NCBI RefSeq assembly: GCF_901709675.1
Contig: NC_051092.1
Span: 13,080,491 to 13,144,490 of the forward strand
Direction: 5' to 3'
Source: Syngnathus acus
Lineage: Eukaryota > Chordata > Actinopteri > Syngnathiformes > Syngnathidae
DNA length: 64,000 bases
Numbering within the stretch: the first letter of the stretch is position 1; every line of letters begins with the position of its first letter. Shown piece after piece: positions 26,101 to 36,700 of the stretch. The notes beneath the pieces are model-generated. The model saw nothing but the letters and a program-made list of their open reading frames with translations, did not search any database and was not told where the DNA came from. Position numbers and translations under genes: made by a program.

Positions 26101-27729
26101 ACGTCATTGTAGATTTTGTTTTAGTTCTGAAATTATACATGTGACGATACAATTAGAAAAACCCTTTGTTTTTAAACGTAGACGTCATTTTAAAAGTAGA
26201 CGTCAATTGATTTTCAATCTTGAATTTGCTTGGAGAAATGATTGTTTCATTATACATATATTGGTTAACTAGAAGTTACATTTTACTCTAAATGTGGACA
26301 TCACTCAAAACTACCATATAGGTAATACTGTGATAGTAAAGGTTTGACACTTAATAGATTAAATAAACAGATGACTGCATAAAAAAAACAAAAAAACAAT
26401 GACATTGCTAAAAAACACAAGACACCCCCCTCCCACTCTACAAGTGTTATCTGCGGAGGGAAAACTTAACCCAATTAATATGCGTTGAAGTGTGGAAGCT
26501 TGGCTGTGCATACATCCGGTGCTGCCAAGCAGGCACCAGGCCAGTCAGCCAGGAAACGTACCAGCTGCTTGTACAGGCAGACAGACAGACAGCTAACTAG
26601 CCAACAAACCAGCCTGCCAAATATTTAACTCTTGTGTTCTGTCAGGTAGGCAGCCTATCAAATAGCCCAATTCAGCTCTGACTCACGGATTGTGTTTATG
26701 GCCTGGCAACAAGAGGCTCATATTTGGAATCTATACACGTCACATACTGTATACTGCTGTACATCGTATTATAGTTCAGGACACACAAGCCATGCAAAGG
26801 TGCCAGATACACACCTCGACGGGCAAACATGTTGATAATCAGAGCCTTGTTATAGTAAGGTGCCATTGCAACAATTAACACTGTGTTTCTGGTGATGGGA
26901 GGGAAGGTGTTTGCTGGGGTGTCGAGAGTTCATGCTTGATATCACCTCAAGAGATCATGTGGCGCGCGCACGCACGCACATACACACACGCAAGACCACC
27001 GAGCGAAGTAAAAGGCAAGCAATCGGAGAGTGATAATGATTTATCGACTCCTTTGACCCACTGCGAAACTGATAGAAATGCTACATAGCCCTGGTTTAAT
27101 AGGATGTTGAGTGAAGGGTACATTTTAGTTGATTTAACAATTGCGCTTCACAACATAAGCAAATTGAATGAAGATATTTAATGAAATGATTACATTGAGG
27201 TGACGCTCCCGTACAAAAAAACACGTTTGTACAGTTTGCTGTGCAGGGGACACTTGCCAGTCCCCACATCTGCGCATCAAAACAGCACATTGCAGAACAC
27301 ATTTAACAGCCACAAATGCTTAATTTATAGTACTTCTTTTATAGTTTTAAAAAGTCTCACAAATTGTCAACAACTTTAGTTTCCATCCAATACAACTTCT
27401 TTTTAACACCATTACTGTCACCAATTTCAAAACGATTTATCTAACACAAATGCATCCAGAGAAAATAGAGGATAAAGCATAATGTTATTTCAACTACAGA
27501 TGATTGTTTCAACGAATGAAATGTTAGAAACTCCACATGAAGCAGCAAAACTGTCCAAGAAAGCCTAAACATTGAAAATACGGGAGGACCTTTTGAATCC
27601 ACAACATTCTGCATTGTGTAACTCTAAAACAACTTAAACCTAACTATTGGAAAAAATTTCACACAATTTTATTTTACATATTTTGTCTTGCAGCTGATTT
27701 TTTAAAAAATATTTTCCTTACGTTAACTA
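23191..27729. other. Intergenic DNA between znf423 and the NCOA5-like gene
   Basis: No exon with family homology was found. It contains a degraded SINE fragment near 23705-23790, a C-run near 24998-25015, a short CA tract near 25380-25400 and a GACA repeat near 26576-26592. A plus-strand open frame at 25334-25744 (136 codons) has no recognisable domain and begins in a CA repeat. Confidence 0.6.
23705..23790 (-). repeat. SINE fragment (degraded)
   Basis: Wording 'tggtaccgcttatcctcac' followed by 'aactatcccagcagactc' matches, in reverse, the 3' part of the SINE intact at 10660-11023. Neither end is preserved. Confidence 0.5.
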
Positions 27730-28110
27730 TACCGTAATTTTCGGACTATAAGTCACGTTTTTTCATAGTTTGGGTGGGGGGGCGACTTATAATAAGGAGC
27801 GACTTATATATGGTTTTTTTCAAAACTTTTCCCCCCCAAAAAAAAGTGAAACCGCGATAAACGAACCGCGATGTAGCAAGGGATTACTGTAATTTGAATT
27901 TCAAGTGACGTCAGCAGCGCGGCGTGGCGGTTGTTTACATAAAGGACAAAGATTGATCACGGGATGACGAAGGACCCCACGTACTACCGGGGGGTAGTAC
28001 GTGGGATACTACCGCATCAGTAGCGGCTTTGTTTCTAAGTGACACGGCGGCCGAAGAGTTTGAAGGATTTAAGGATTTGGAGTGACACAGAAGGTTTGAA
28101 AAACTATTAT

Positions 28111-28420
28111 GGCTTTTACCCACGCCCGTTCCTACTCTAAGGAGCTCTCTTTCACCACCGTGGATTGAAGTCAGGGGCCGGCGCTCGGCCGGGTGGCTGT
28201 CCAGGGACGGTGGATGAGGCTCGGACATGGCTTTTACGCACGCCCGGTCCTACTCTAGGGAGCTCTCTTTCACCTCCGTGGATGGAAGTCGAGGGCCGGC
28301 GCTCGGCCGGGTGGCTGTCCGGGGACGGTGGATGGGGCTCGGTCATGGCTTTTACGCACGCCCGGTCCTATTCTATGGATCTCTCTTCCACTTCCGTGGC
28401 TGGAAGTCCACGCCGCCACA
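28111..28420. repeat. 118-bp tandem repeat, 2.6 copies
   Basis: The word 'ggcttttac' begins at 28111, 28229 and 28347, a constant 118-bp spacing. The units are G+C-rich with 'gctcggccgggtggctgtcc' and differ by a few substitutions. The third copy decays after about 75 bp. The block is internal to the element at 27730-30539 and absent from the copy at 36301. Confidence 0.9.
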
Positions 28421-28587
28421 CGCCTGGAAGTTTGTTTTGTTAAATAAAGAGCCGTTTACCAAACCCACGTCTTTCCTTGTACTTTGTTAACGCTACAATA
28501 TAGTTATATACTAGATCTGTGGAATAACGACGAGGCTGACGTCAGGGCTCACGCGCGGCGTTGTTGACAAAGGACGAGGAATTTGAT

Positions 28588-28990
28588 CGATGGATTTAAT
28601 GATTTAGAGTGCACAGATGGTTTGATAATATTATTGCTTATATAATAGTTATTTGATTTCTAATTTATATATCGTTATATGGGCCTGTGGAATATTTTGA
28701 AGTGCAAGCGCCGTCAGCTGCGCGCACCCATTGTTGACAAAGGACGATCGATGGATTTAATGATTTAGAGTGCACAGATGGTTTGATAATATTATTGCTT
28801 ATATAATAGTTATTTGATTTCTAATATATATATCGTTATATGGGCCTGTGGAATATTTTGAAGTGCAAGCGCCGTCAGCGGCGCGCACGCATTGTTGACA
28901 AAGGACAATCGATGGATTTAATGAATTGGAGTGACACAGATGGTTTTATTAACGTGTTATTTATGTAATAGTTTTTTGAATAACTCTGAA
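28588..28990. repeat. 161-bp tandem repeat, 2.5 copies
   Basis: 'cgatggatttaatga' begins at 28588, 28749 and 28910, a constant spacing of 161 bp. Each unit includes 'atatgggcctgtggaatatt' and 'cattgttgacaaaggac'. The sister element at 36301 carries about one and a half divergent units (36640-36830). Confidence 0.9.
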
Positions 28991-29059
28991 TTTTACGTCA
29001 GGGCCGTTCTCAGCTCTTCGTTTATGTTTATGTCACGTTAGCATACCTATCGTTTAGCC

Positions 29060-30357
29060 CAGGGGTGGGCAAACTACGGCCCGCGGGCCACATCCGGCCC
29101 ACGGGACCGTTTAATCCGGCCCGCCAACCCTGAATTAATTGTATTATTAAACTTTTTTTTTTTGTCATTTTGCCTGCAATGACTGCGTCTCCCCAGTAGA
29201 TGGGGAACCGCTCGCCTGCGCATTTACTACCGGAAGCCGTGTCAGAAAGCTCGGTGCACACTCACAAGTGCGTGTACGTACGTACTCAGTAGTACGGACA
29301 TGGCGCACTCGCGCTCTATTTGTATCAGTCCCGAATTTAGAGCGTGGGCTGTGACAACAGCATTCTTGTAATTCGCTCGCTGAGCTTTCAGATACAGTTT
29401 TACGCTAAAGCCACCCACAAACCTTCCCCTGGAATCCTTCCATTAAAATGAGTGGCCCGAAGAAAAGAAGTGAGTGCCGAATGTTAAAAGAGTGGCCAAT
29501 TTGGCTCGACGTACGCGACGTGACGTTCAGCCACATCAACCCGTCACAGATCGAGGTAAACGGATCTCTCCTAAGAATTGCCACAACAAATTTTACTCCA
29601 GACTATGATGCACTAGCAAAAAAGGGAGACCAACAACACTGTTCCCACTGAAAATGAAGGGGAGGCTCTCAAGTTTGTTGTAAAAAAAAATGCATTTTGA
29701 ATATGATTTGTACACATAGCAGGGATTGAAACTAGCGACCATTCTCATTTTCAAACAATGCAGGATGCTCAAGGACATTGATGCACCCACCACCTGTTTG
29801 CGACTAATCTTAACCTGTAAAGTTCTTAAGGCTTACTTTAAGGAAGTGTTTCCCGTTTCCTCACCTCTGTTACCAGGTGTTTGTGAGTTAAAACTCTGCT
29901 CTGATGTTCAGATACCCCTCACCGTGTTGCCGTTTTGATTACTTTATTTGGATGTATGCTTTCACCGATTCTTCAAGATGATATATTTGGTCAGAATGTT
30001 TGCTGTTTGATGTGATCTCATAAGATAAACATTTTTCATTAATCTGACCTGCAGGCACTGAAGTGATGGAAACTGTTATTCATAATAATAGTGTCGTATT
30101 TTATGAGAATCACTGATAGCAGTTTTTTAGTGATTTTTTTTTTAATGCTGTTAATAAATGCATTTGTTTTCAAAAAACTTGTTTGGAATATCCATGCTTT
30201 ACTACCTACTAAAGGCCAAAATCTTTTATGCAATGACCTTTACAGGTCGCTTATATTACTTCACACAAACACTACGTCCATCTGCTCCTGGTTCGGCCCT
30301 CCGGTCCAAATTTAGAACCCAGTTCGGCCCGCGAGTCAAAAAGTTTGCCCACCCCTG
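29060..30357 (+). mobile_element. hAT-family DNA transposon, deletion derivative
   Basis: A 1298-bp element with perfect 16-bp terminal inverted repeats CAGGGGTGGGCAAACT / AGTTTGCCCACCCCTG. It is flanked by the perfect 8-bp direct repeat GTTTAGCC at 29052-29059 and 30358-30365. An 8-bp duplication with CAGGGG ends is the hallmark of hAT elements. The sister host element at 36.3 kb keeps the empty site (cgtttagcctgttgttgctc near 36946-36965). Only a short remnant of coding sequence remains (29448-29651), so it is non-autonomous. Confidence 0.95.
29448..29651 (+). pseudogene. Remnant of hAT transposase reading frame
   Basis: A 67-codon frame starting MSGPKKRSECRMLKEW. MSGPKKR followed by SECR is the usual start of a family of hAT transposases often annotated in fish as GTF2I-repeat-domain or ZBED-like proteins. 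After this start the frame jumps to a different segment and ends, so the zinc-finger and catalytic parts are missing. It is read as an internally deleted, inactive relic inside the hAT element. The family name is from memory. Confidence 0.6.
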
Positions 30358-30714
30358 GTTTAGCCTGTTGTTGCTCGTTCATGACGGTTCTTGGTGTTGG
30401 ATTTTGTCGAATAAATTGCCCCCCAAAATGCGACTTATACTCCGGAGCGACTTATATATGTTTTTTTTCACTTTTTTGGGCATTTTATGGCTGATGCGAC
30501 TTGTACTCCGGAGCGACTTATAGTCCGAAAATTACGGTACTTACAAAAAAAAGAAGCAAAAAACACTCCAGCCACAATGTACCAAACATTTTTCAATGTC
30601 TTTGATGTATTTTCTCATTTCACTCAGCCTTTTAAAAGTTGAACCCAACAGAGACTTAAAAAACATAACAAAAGACAGGCTCTAAATACAAAGTTATTCT
30701 TGGATGCTGCATGC

Positions 30715-30746
30715 TTAATGCCTGGGAGCACTAAGGTGAGGGACAC
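30715..30746 (-). CDS. NCOA5-like exon 9 (stop)
   Basis: Acceptor TCTCTCCCCAG with a strong pyrimidine tract; 32 nt encode GVPHLSAPRH and TAA. The transposon-like element at 27730-30539 begins 176 bp further on, so the 3' UTR is short or runs into it. No canonical AATAAA was found in that gap. Confidence 0.65.
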
Positions 30747-33700
30747 CTGGGGAGAGAGACAAGTGGACCAAATATGTCATTCAATCGCAACCTATTTTCT
30801 CAAATCTTGCTTTGACACTTGAAATCATGACACGTCAACATCGATTCTTGAATGCATCAAATGAAAAGATGACTAGTAACCCACCTGGGAGCGACAAAAG
30901 TGGAGGGCGAGAACCTTTGAGGGAGGGTGGAGCAGCTCTCATGCTGAGGGACCCTCTTGGGCCCTGGTGACGTACGGGAAGACGCGTCATTGGGGGGCTA
31001 CCTAGCAAACTAGGGCCACCATAAGAGCTGTGTAAGGACGGCTTTTGTTGCAAAGACAGCAGAGGGGGAGGCTTGCTTTTCAGATGAGAACCTAAAAAGC
31101 GGGCAAAAGAAAATACATCAATGTTACGCGCTTTGGTCGTTATGTATAGACAGTTTTAATATTCATTTCTGAGATTCTTTGGCATAAATGAGAAAGAACG
31201 TTTGTATTTTACTGGCATTACCAATTAAATAAAATACAGATAAAAAAAATAAATGTACAATCACCTTCACATACTGTCGAGTATAGCCCCTGCATTTGAT
31301 ATTGTTCTATGGAAGTTATGGAAAATAGCAGTAAGAAAATGTTTTAGTATGCAAAAAAATTTGTTTGTATAGGTGGGCAACATAGAAAGGGCTTGACCCC
31401 TGCGGTGTAAGGTCTTTTACCTGGTGAAGGTAAGAGCGGCATCGGTGTGGCCGGAGGAGATTCCATCAATGGGCGCCCAGCCTCGTTTGTACACGGAGGC
31501 GGGCCGAGCAGCGTCGGGAGAAGGGGAGGCGGATTTCCTGGTGCCGAAGAGAACATTTTACTCTTCAGTTCGCCGCCGTTGCTCGCTGGTGAGAAACCGC
31601 AAGAGGAGTCAAGGAGTGGACGCGCCGATGTCACCCACGCGACGGAACAGCATCGCACCTCTTAAGTGCTCCTGCCGGGCGTTGACGAACGCCAAAATGG
31701 CTTCCAATTCCTCAGCGTAAATGTGCACGCCCTCGGCCAGCAGCTGGAGGGACTGACGTGTGTCCGAGGGAACCAGGTGGCGCTCTATCTTTTCCCGATC
31801 CAGAAATTCCCCGAGCAACTGCGAGGCCTGTGATGCAATATCTGCGGGGTCCCTTTGTTTCCGTTCCTTACCGACTCCGCGCCTGTGCTCCGTTTGGACA
31901 AAATCCATGGCCTGCTCTTTGGGCATGTTGCGGTGGACTGTGGGCAAAAGTGGAGGGTGAACCCGAATCATGTCAGAGGGGCCTCAAGAGGGAGGCCGTG
32001 AAAGCAAACAAAATAGAGCATATGGATCGTCCCCTTTGAGTTGGCTTTATATTGATGTTGTCCAGTGGCTCAGTTTGATCACAATTGTTGGAATTGCTAC
32101 ATTGTTGCGCAGGTTTGTGCACAGTATGCAAAATTCACAGACTAACAGTAAAATGTGTAGTTTGAAATTGATCCCGTTGTAATTAAGAGTAATATTATTT
32201 TCTTTCATTTAGTTTTAGAGAATGGTCGGAAAAGTATGGCAATAAATGGAATTTAGACTTTACTTTGGGTTTTAATGTAATTGTGCGTGGTCATGAAATT
32301 GCTGTATAAGTATGTGGTGAATTGAAGCATTCATTATTTTATTCCCCCCGCCAAAGAAGAAGAATTGTAACAATGAGGTGTGCAAAAAAAAAAACGAGTG
32401 AGGATTTGGATTTTAGTCTCTTAATAAATGTATCTAATAAATCCCCAAACTATATCTGAATGCATGGAACTGGAGCAAGACGTGCTGTAGATTCAGTCTC
32501 AATTAGTTTACCATCTAAAGAAGCAGAATTAAAAAAAAATTAAAAAGAAATTCAACTCTGAATGTCAAGAGCTGTGGGCTGAGCTGAGAGTTGATTACAT
32601 GGGGATCATTTCAGTTTTCTCTTCAACAAGCTGGGAAAGAGGCGTGGTAAAGGGTGTTGTAATATTGTTTTCTTTAAGCGTTGCTTGTCTGCTAGTTTAG
32701 GACTGGAAGTCATGACTCTTGGGGGATTTTTAAATACATTTGTAATGTATCAAAAGGCGAGCTTGAATTCTTGTTCTTTAGTTGTGTTTTTAGGTAATGT
32801 GACAGGATATTTGTGTGTGTGCGTGCGTGCGTGCCTGCTTGCACGGTGCATTGCGTGATTAGTTGTGCGGGGGCTTAGAAAGGGGATGGATATTTGTCAT
32901 TGGAGGTGATTTTGAGGGGGGCGGGACTTACTTTTGAGGGGCTCTGAGAAAATGATAACTGTGCAGGAGGACAGAGCTACATTTTTCTGCTCCACCAGAA
33001 TACATAACGGGGAGCCAACACCTCGGACATCCTGCAGGGCTTGCGTCAGGTCTGACTCCGCCTGCAGATAGAGCATTTCCACCGACAGGCCACGCTCCTG
33101 CAAGCACTGGTTTAGCGATTTGGGGTAATCCCTTTAAGAGGAAGAGAAACATGTTAACTCAACACTTCTCTGTTGACTGACTCAAACTGGAACCAAGACC
33201 AACTCAAATCAAATTAATCAGACGCAATGGTTGAATGTGTTTTAGGTGACACCTTAGAAGTGTTGCAGAACCCGGTGAGATACAAAAAGAGACACACTTG
33301 GATTTGGAGTACCAAATGTCAGTACCGTATTTTCCGCCCTAAAAGGCGCACCGGGTTATAAGGCGCACCTTCAATGAACGGCCCATTTTAAAACTTTGTC
33401 CATATATAAGGCGCACCGGCTTATAAGGCGCATAAAATAGAAGCTATACTGCATCAAACTGAGGTTGACTAGGGTTGCGGTATGCATCCACTAGCCAATA
33501 ACCAACGAGCCCTCTATAAACAATCGCGTTTCTCAAACGATCTCCTATAAAATGATCAGAACTGACTAAAGTTCGATCTAACGCATTGGTACTACTTACC
33601 TATGTTTCCCTTCCATATCGATCCGTAGATTTACTCGAAACATTAACAGAGCAGCCTATTTTGACATGAAATAGCCTGGTACGTATAGCAGCTATCGCAA

Positions 33701-36700
33701 TAGCATTAGCCATCCGCAAAGTCTCACGAGCCTCAGCGAAGTGTAAACAATCGCGTTTCTCAAACGATCTCCTATAAAATGATCGGAACTGACTAAAGTT
33801 CGATCCAACGCATTGGTACTACTTACCTATGTTTCCCTTCCATATCGATCCGTAGATTTACTCGAAACATTAACAGAGCAGCCTATTTTGACATGAAATA
33901 GCCTGGTACGTATAGCAGCTATCGCAATAGCATTAGCCATCCGCAAAGTCTCACGAGCCTCACCTCGCAATCTCCCATGAGCCTCAGCAAAGTGTAAACA
34001 ATCGCGTTTCTCAAACGATCTCCTATAAAATGATCGGAACTGACTAAAGTTCGATCCAACGCATTGGTACTACTTACCTATGTTTCCCTTCCATATCGAT
34101 CCGTAGATTTACTCGAAACATTAACAGAGCAGCCTATTTTGACATGAAATAGCCTGGTACGTATAGCAGCTATCGCAATAGCATTAGCCATCCGCAAAGT
34201 CTCACGAGCCTCACCTCGCAATCTCCCATGAGCCTCAGCAAAGTGTAAACAATCGCGTTTCTCAAACGATCTCCTATAAAATGATCGGAACTGACTAAAG
34301 TTCGATCCAACGCATTGGTACTACTTACCTATGTTTCCCTTCCATATCGATCCGTAGATTTACTCGAAACATTAACAGAGCAGCCTATTTTGACATGAAA
34401 TAGCCTGGTACGTATAGCAGCTATCGCAATAGCATTAGCCATCCGCAAAGTCTCACGAGCCTCACCTCGCAATCTCCCATGAGCCTCAGCAAAGTGTAAA
34501 CAATCGCGTTTCTCAAACGATCTCCTATAAAATGATCGGAACTGACTAAAGTTCGATCCAACGCATTGGTACTACTTACCTATGTTTCCCTTCCATATCG
34601 ATCCGTAGATTTACTCGAAACATTAACAGAGCAGCCTATTTTGACATGAAATAGCCTGGTACGTATAGCAGCTATCGCAATAGCATTAGCCATCCGCAAA
34701 GTCTCACGAGCCTCACCTCGCAATCTCCCATGAGCCTCAGCAAAGTGTAAACAATCGCGTTTCTCAAACGATCTCCTATAAAATGATCGGAACTGACTAA
34801 AGTTCGATCCAACGCATTTGTACTACTTACCTATGTTTCCCTTCCATATCGATCCGTAGATTTACTCGAAACATTAACAGAGCAGCCTATTTTGACATGA
34901 AATAGCCTGGTACGTATAGCAGCTATCGCAATAGCATTAGCCATCCGCAAAGTCTCACGAGCCTCACCTCGCAATCTCCCATGAGCCTCAGCAAAGTGTA
35001 AACAATCGCGTTTCTCAAACGATCTCCTATAAAATGATCGGAACTGACTAAAGTTCGATCCAACGCATTTGTACTACTTACCTATGTTTCCCTTCCATAT
35101 CGATCCGTAGATTTACTCGAAACATTAACAGAGCAGCCTATTTTGACATGAAATAGCCTGGTACGTATAGCAGCTATCGCAATAGCATTAGCCATCCGCA
35201 AAGTCTCACGAGCCTCACCTCGCAATCTCCCATGAGCCTCAGCAAAGTGTAAACAATCGCGTTTCTCAAACGATCTCCTATAAAATGATCGGAACTGACT
35301 AAAGTTCGATCTAACGCATTGGTACTACTTACCTATGTTTCCCTTCCATATCGATCCGTAGATTTACTCGAAACATTAACAGAGCAGCCTATTTTGACAG
35401 GAAATAGCCTCGCGGGTACAACAGCTATTCGGTGACGCCCCCTGACTACAGTTGCCGTAATGCTGGGAAGCGATGCGACCTTGTAATTTATTAGTCGTAC
35501 TAAAACGTACTGAAACATTTTGGCAGAGCACTGTGTACAACCAGTATGGATCAACAAATTCATCAGTTGATCCATATATAAGGCGCACTGGCCTATAAGG
35601 CGCACTGTCGGCTTTTGAGAAAATTTTAGGTTTTTAGGTGCGCCTTTTAGGGCGGAAAATACGGTAATCATTTTGGTGTAAAAATCAGATGTCTCGATTG
35701 GACAATACGCTATGAATGGAGTGGATTTCAAAGTGATGTTTGGATGACTTTGTGCATTGTACCATGTGACCCGAACTAAGAAAAACCGAATGAAAGTATT
35801 TGTTGACAAAAAGAGTCAGCGGCAACTTTAAATATTAAATGGCAACACATGTCATACAGTACATTAAGGGTTGTGATACTTTAGGGAAATGTTTGCAGTT
35901 GAACACTTTCAATGTAACTTGAGTGGTAAACAACTAAAACATTTTTATGTGTTACTATGGTAACTAAAGAAGCATGAAAGAGCAGTATTTGTGTAGGGTT
36001 CTACCACCATACCTAACATATGCATGACTGTAGAAAGTTCACATTGTGAGAAAACATTTTAGACTAATATAGTGGTCAATTATAAAAGTAAAAATTGAAA
36101 CATTTCTGCTCGGAGTGACGTCCGACTTATGATTTTGTGGTCATCAGCAATATGGAAGTGGACTATGTCATGTTGTAAATGTTCTTTTTTTTGTACAAGC
36201 AATCAGACATCTCGTCTGAAATGTGTGCTGCGATCAAAGTCTTTGGGTTTTTTTCTGTCGGATTCTGTGTTTCAGACCTTACACTGTTGAACAACAACAA
36301 TTACCGCAATTTTCGGACTATAAGTCGCGTTTTTTTTCATAGTTTGGGTGGGGGGGCGACTTATACTCAGGAGCGACATATGTTTTTTTTTCACAAATTT
36401 TTACTTGATCATTAACACATCACTTACTTACAAGAATAGTTGACCACTTCACATGTTATTTTTAGTATAGTTGATCACTTCACATGCTTTGATATCTTTA
36501 TCTTGAACATATTCAAAACATGAAAAATAGATGAAAAATAGAGAGAAAAAAATCAAATAAAGTAATTAACACTTTAAAGCGCCATATCCTCTGGACATGT
36601 CCTCTGTCACCAGGATGACATAAAGGACGAGAAATTTGATCGATGGATTTAATGATTTGGAGTGACACAAATGGTTTGATAATATTGTTGTTTATGTGAT

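Larger units (their letters stand above)
27730..30539. mobile_element. DNA-transposon-like element (GTCGC subtype) with nested hAT insertion
   Basis: The ends are TACCGTAATTTTCGG at left and CCGAAAATTACGGTA at right, perfect inverted repeats, with 'cgacttatatatg' and 'cggagcgacttat' words just inside. It is closely related to the 817-bp copy at 36301-37117, which shares both ends and much of the interior. This copy is longer because it carries a 1298-bp hAT element and two internal tandem blocks (118-bp and 161-bp periods). It has no transposase of its own. It lies between znf423 and the NCOA5-like stop codon, its right end only 176 bp from that stop. Confidence 0.75.

Noticed and set aside
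33517-35410. CRISPR-like array
   Set aside because: The units are 251 bp with no unique spacers, inside a eukaryotic transposon-like element. It is a tandem satellite.
35333-35809. 158-codon minus-strand open frame
   Set aside because: It runs through the last 251-bp repeat unit and the transposon end, so it is a by-product of the repeat.
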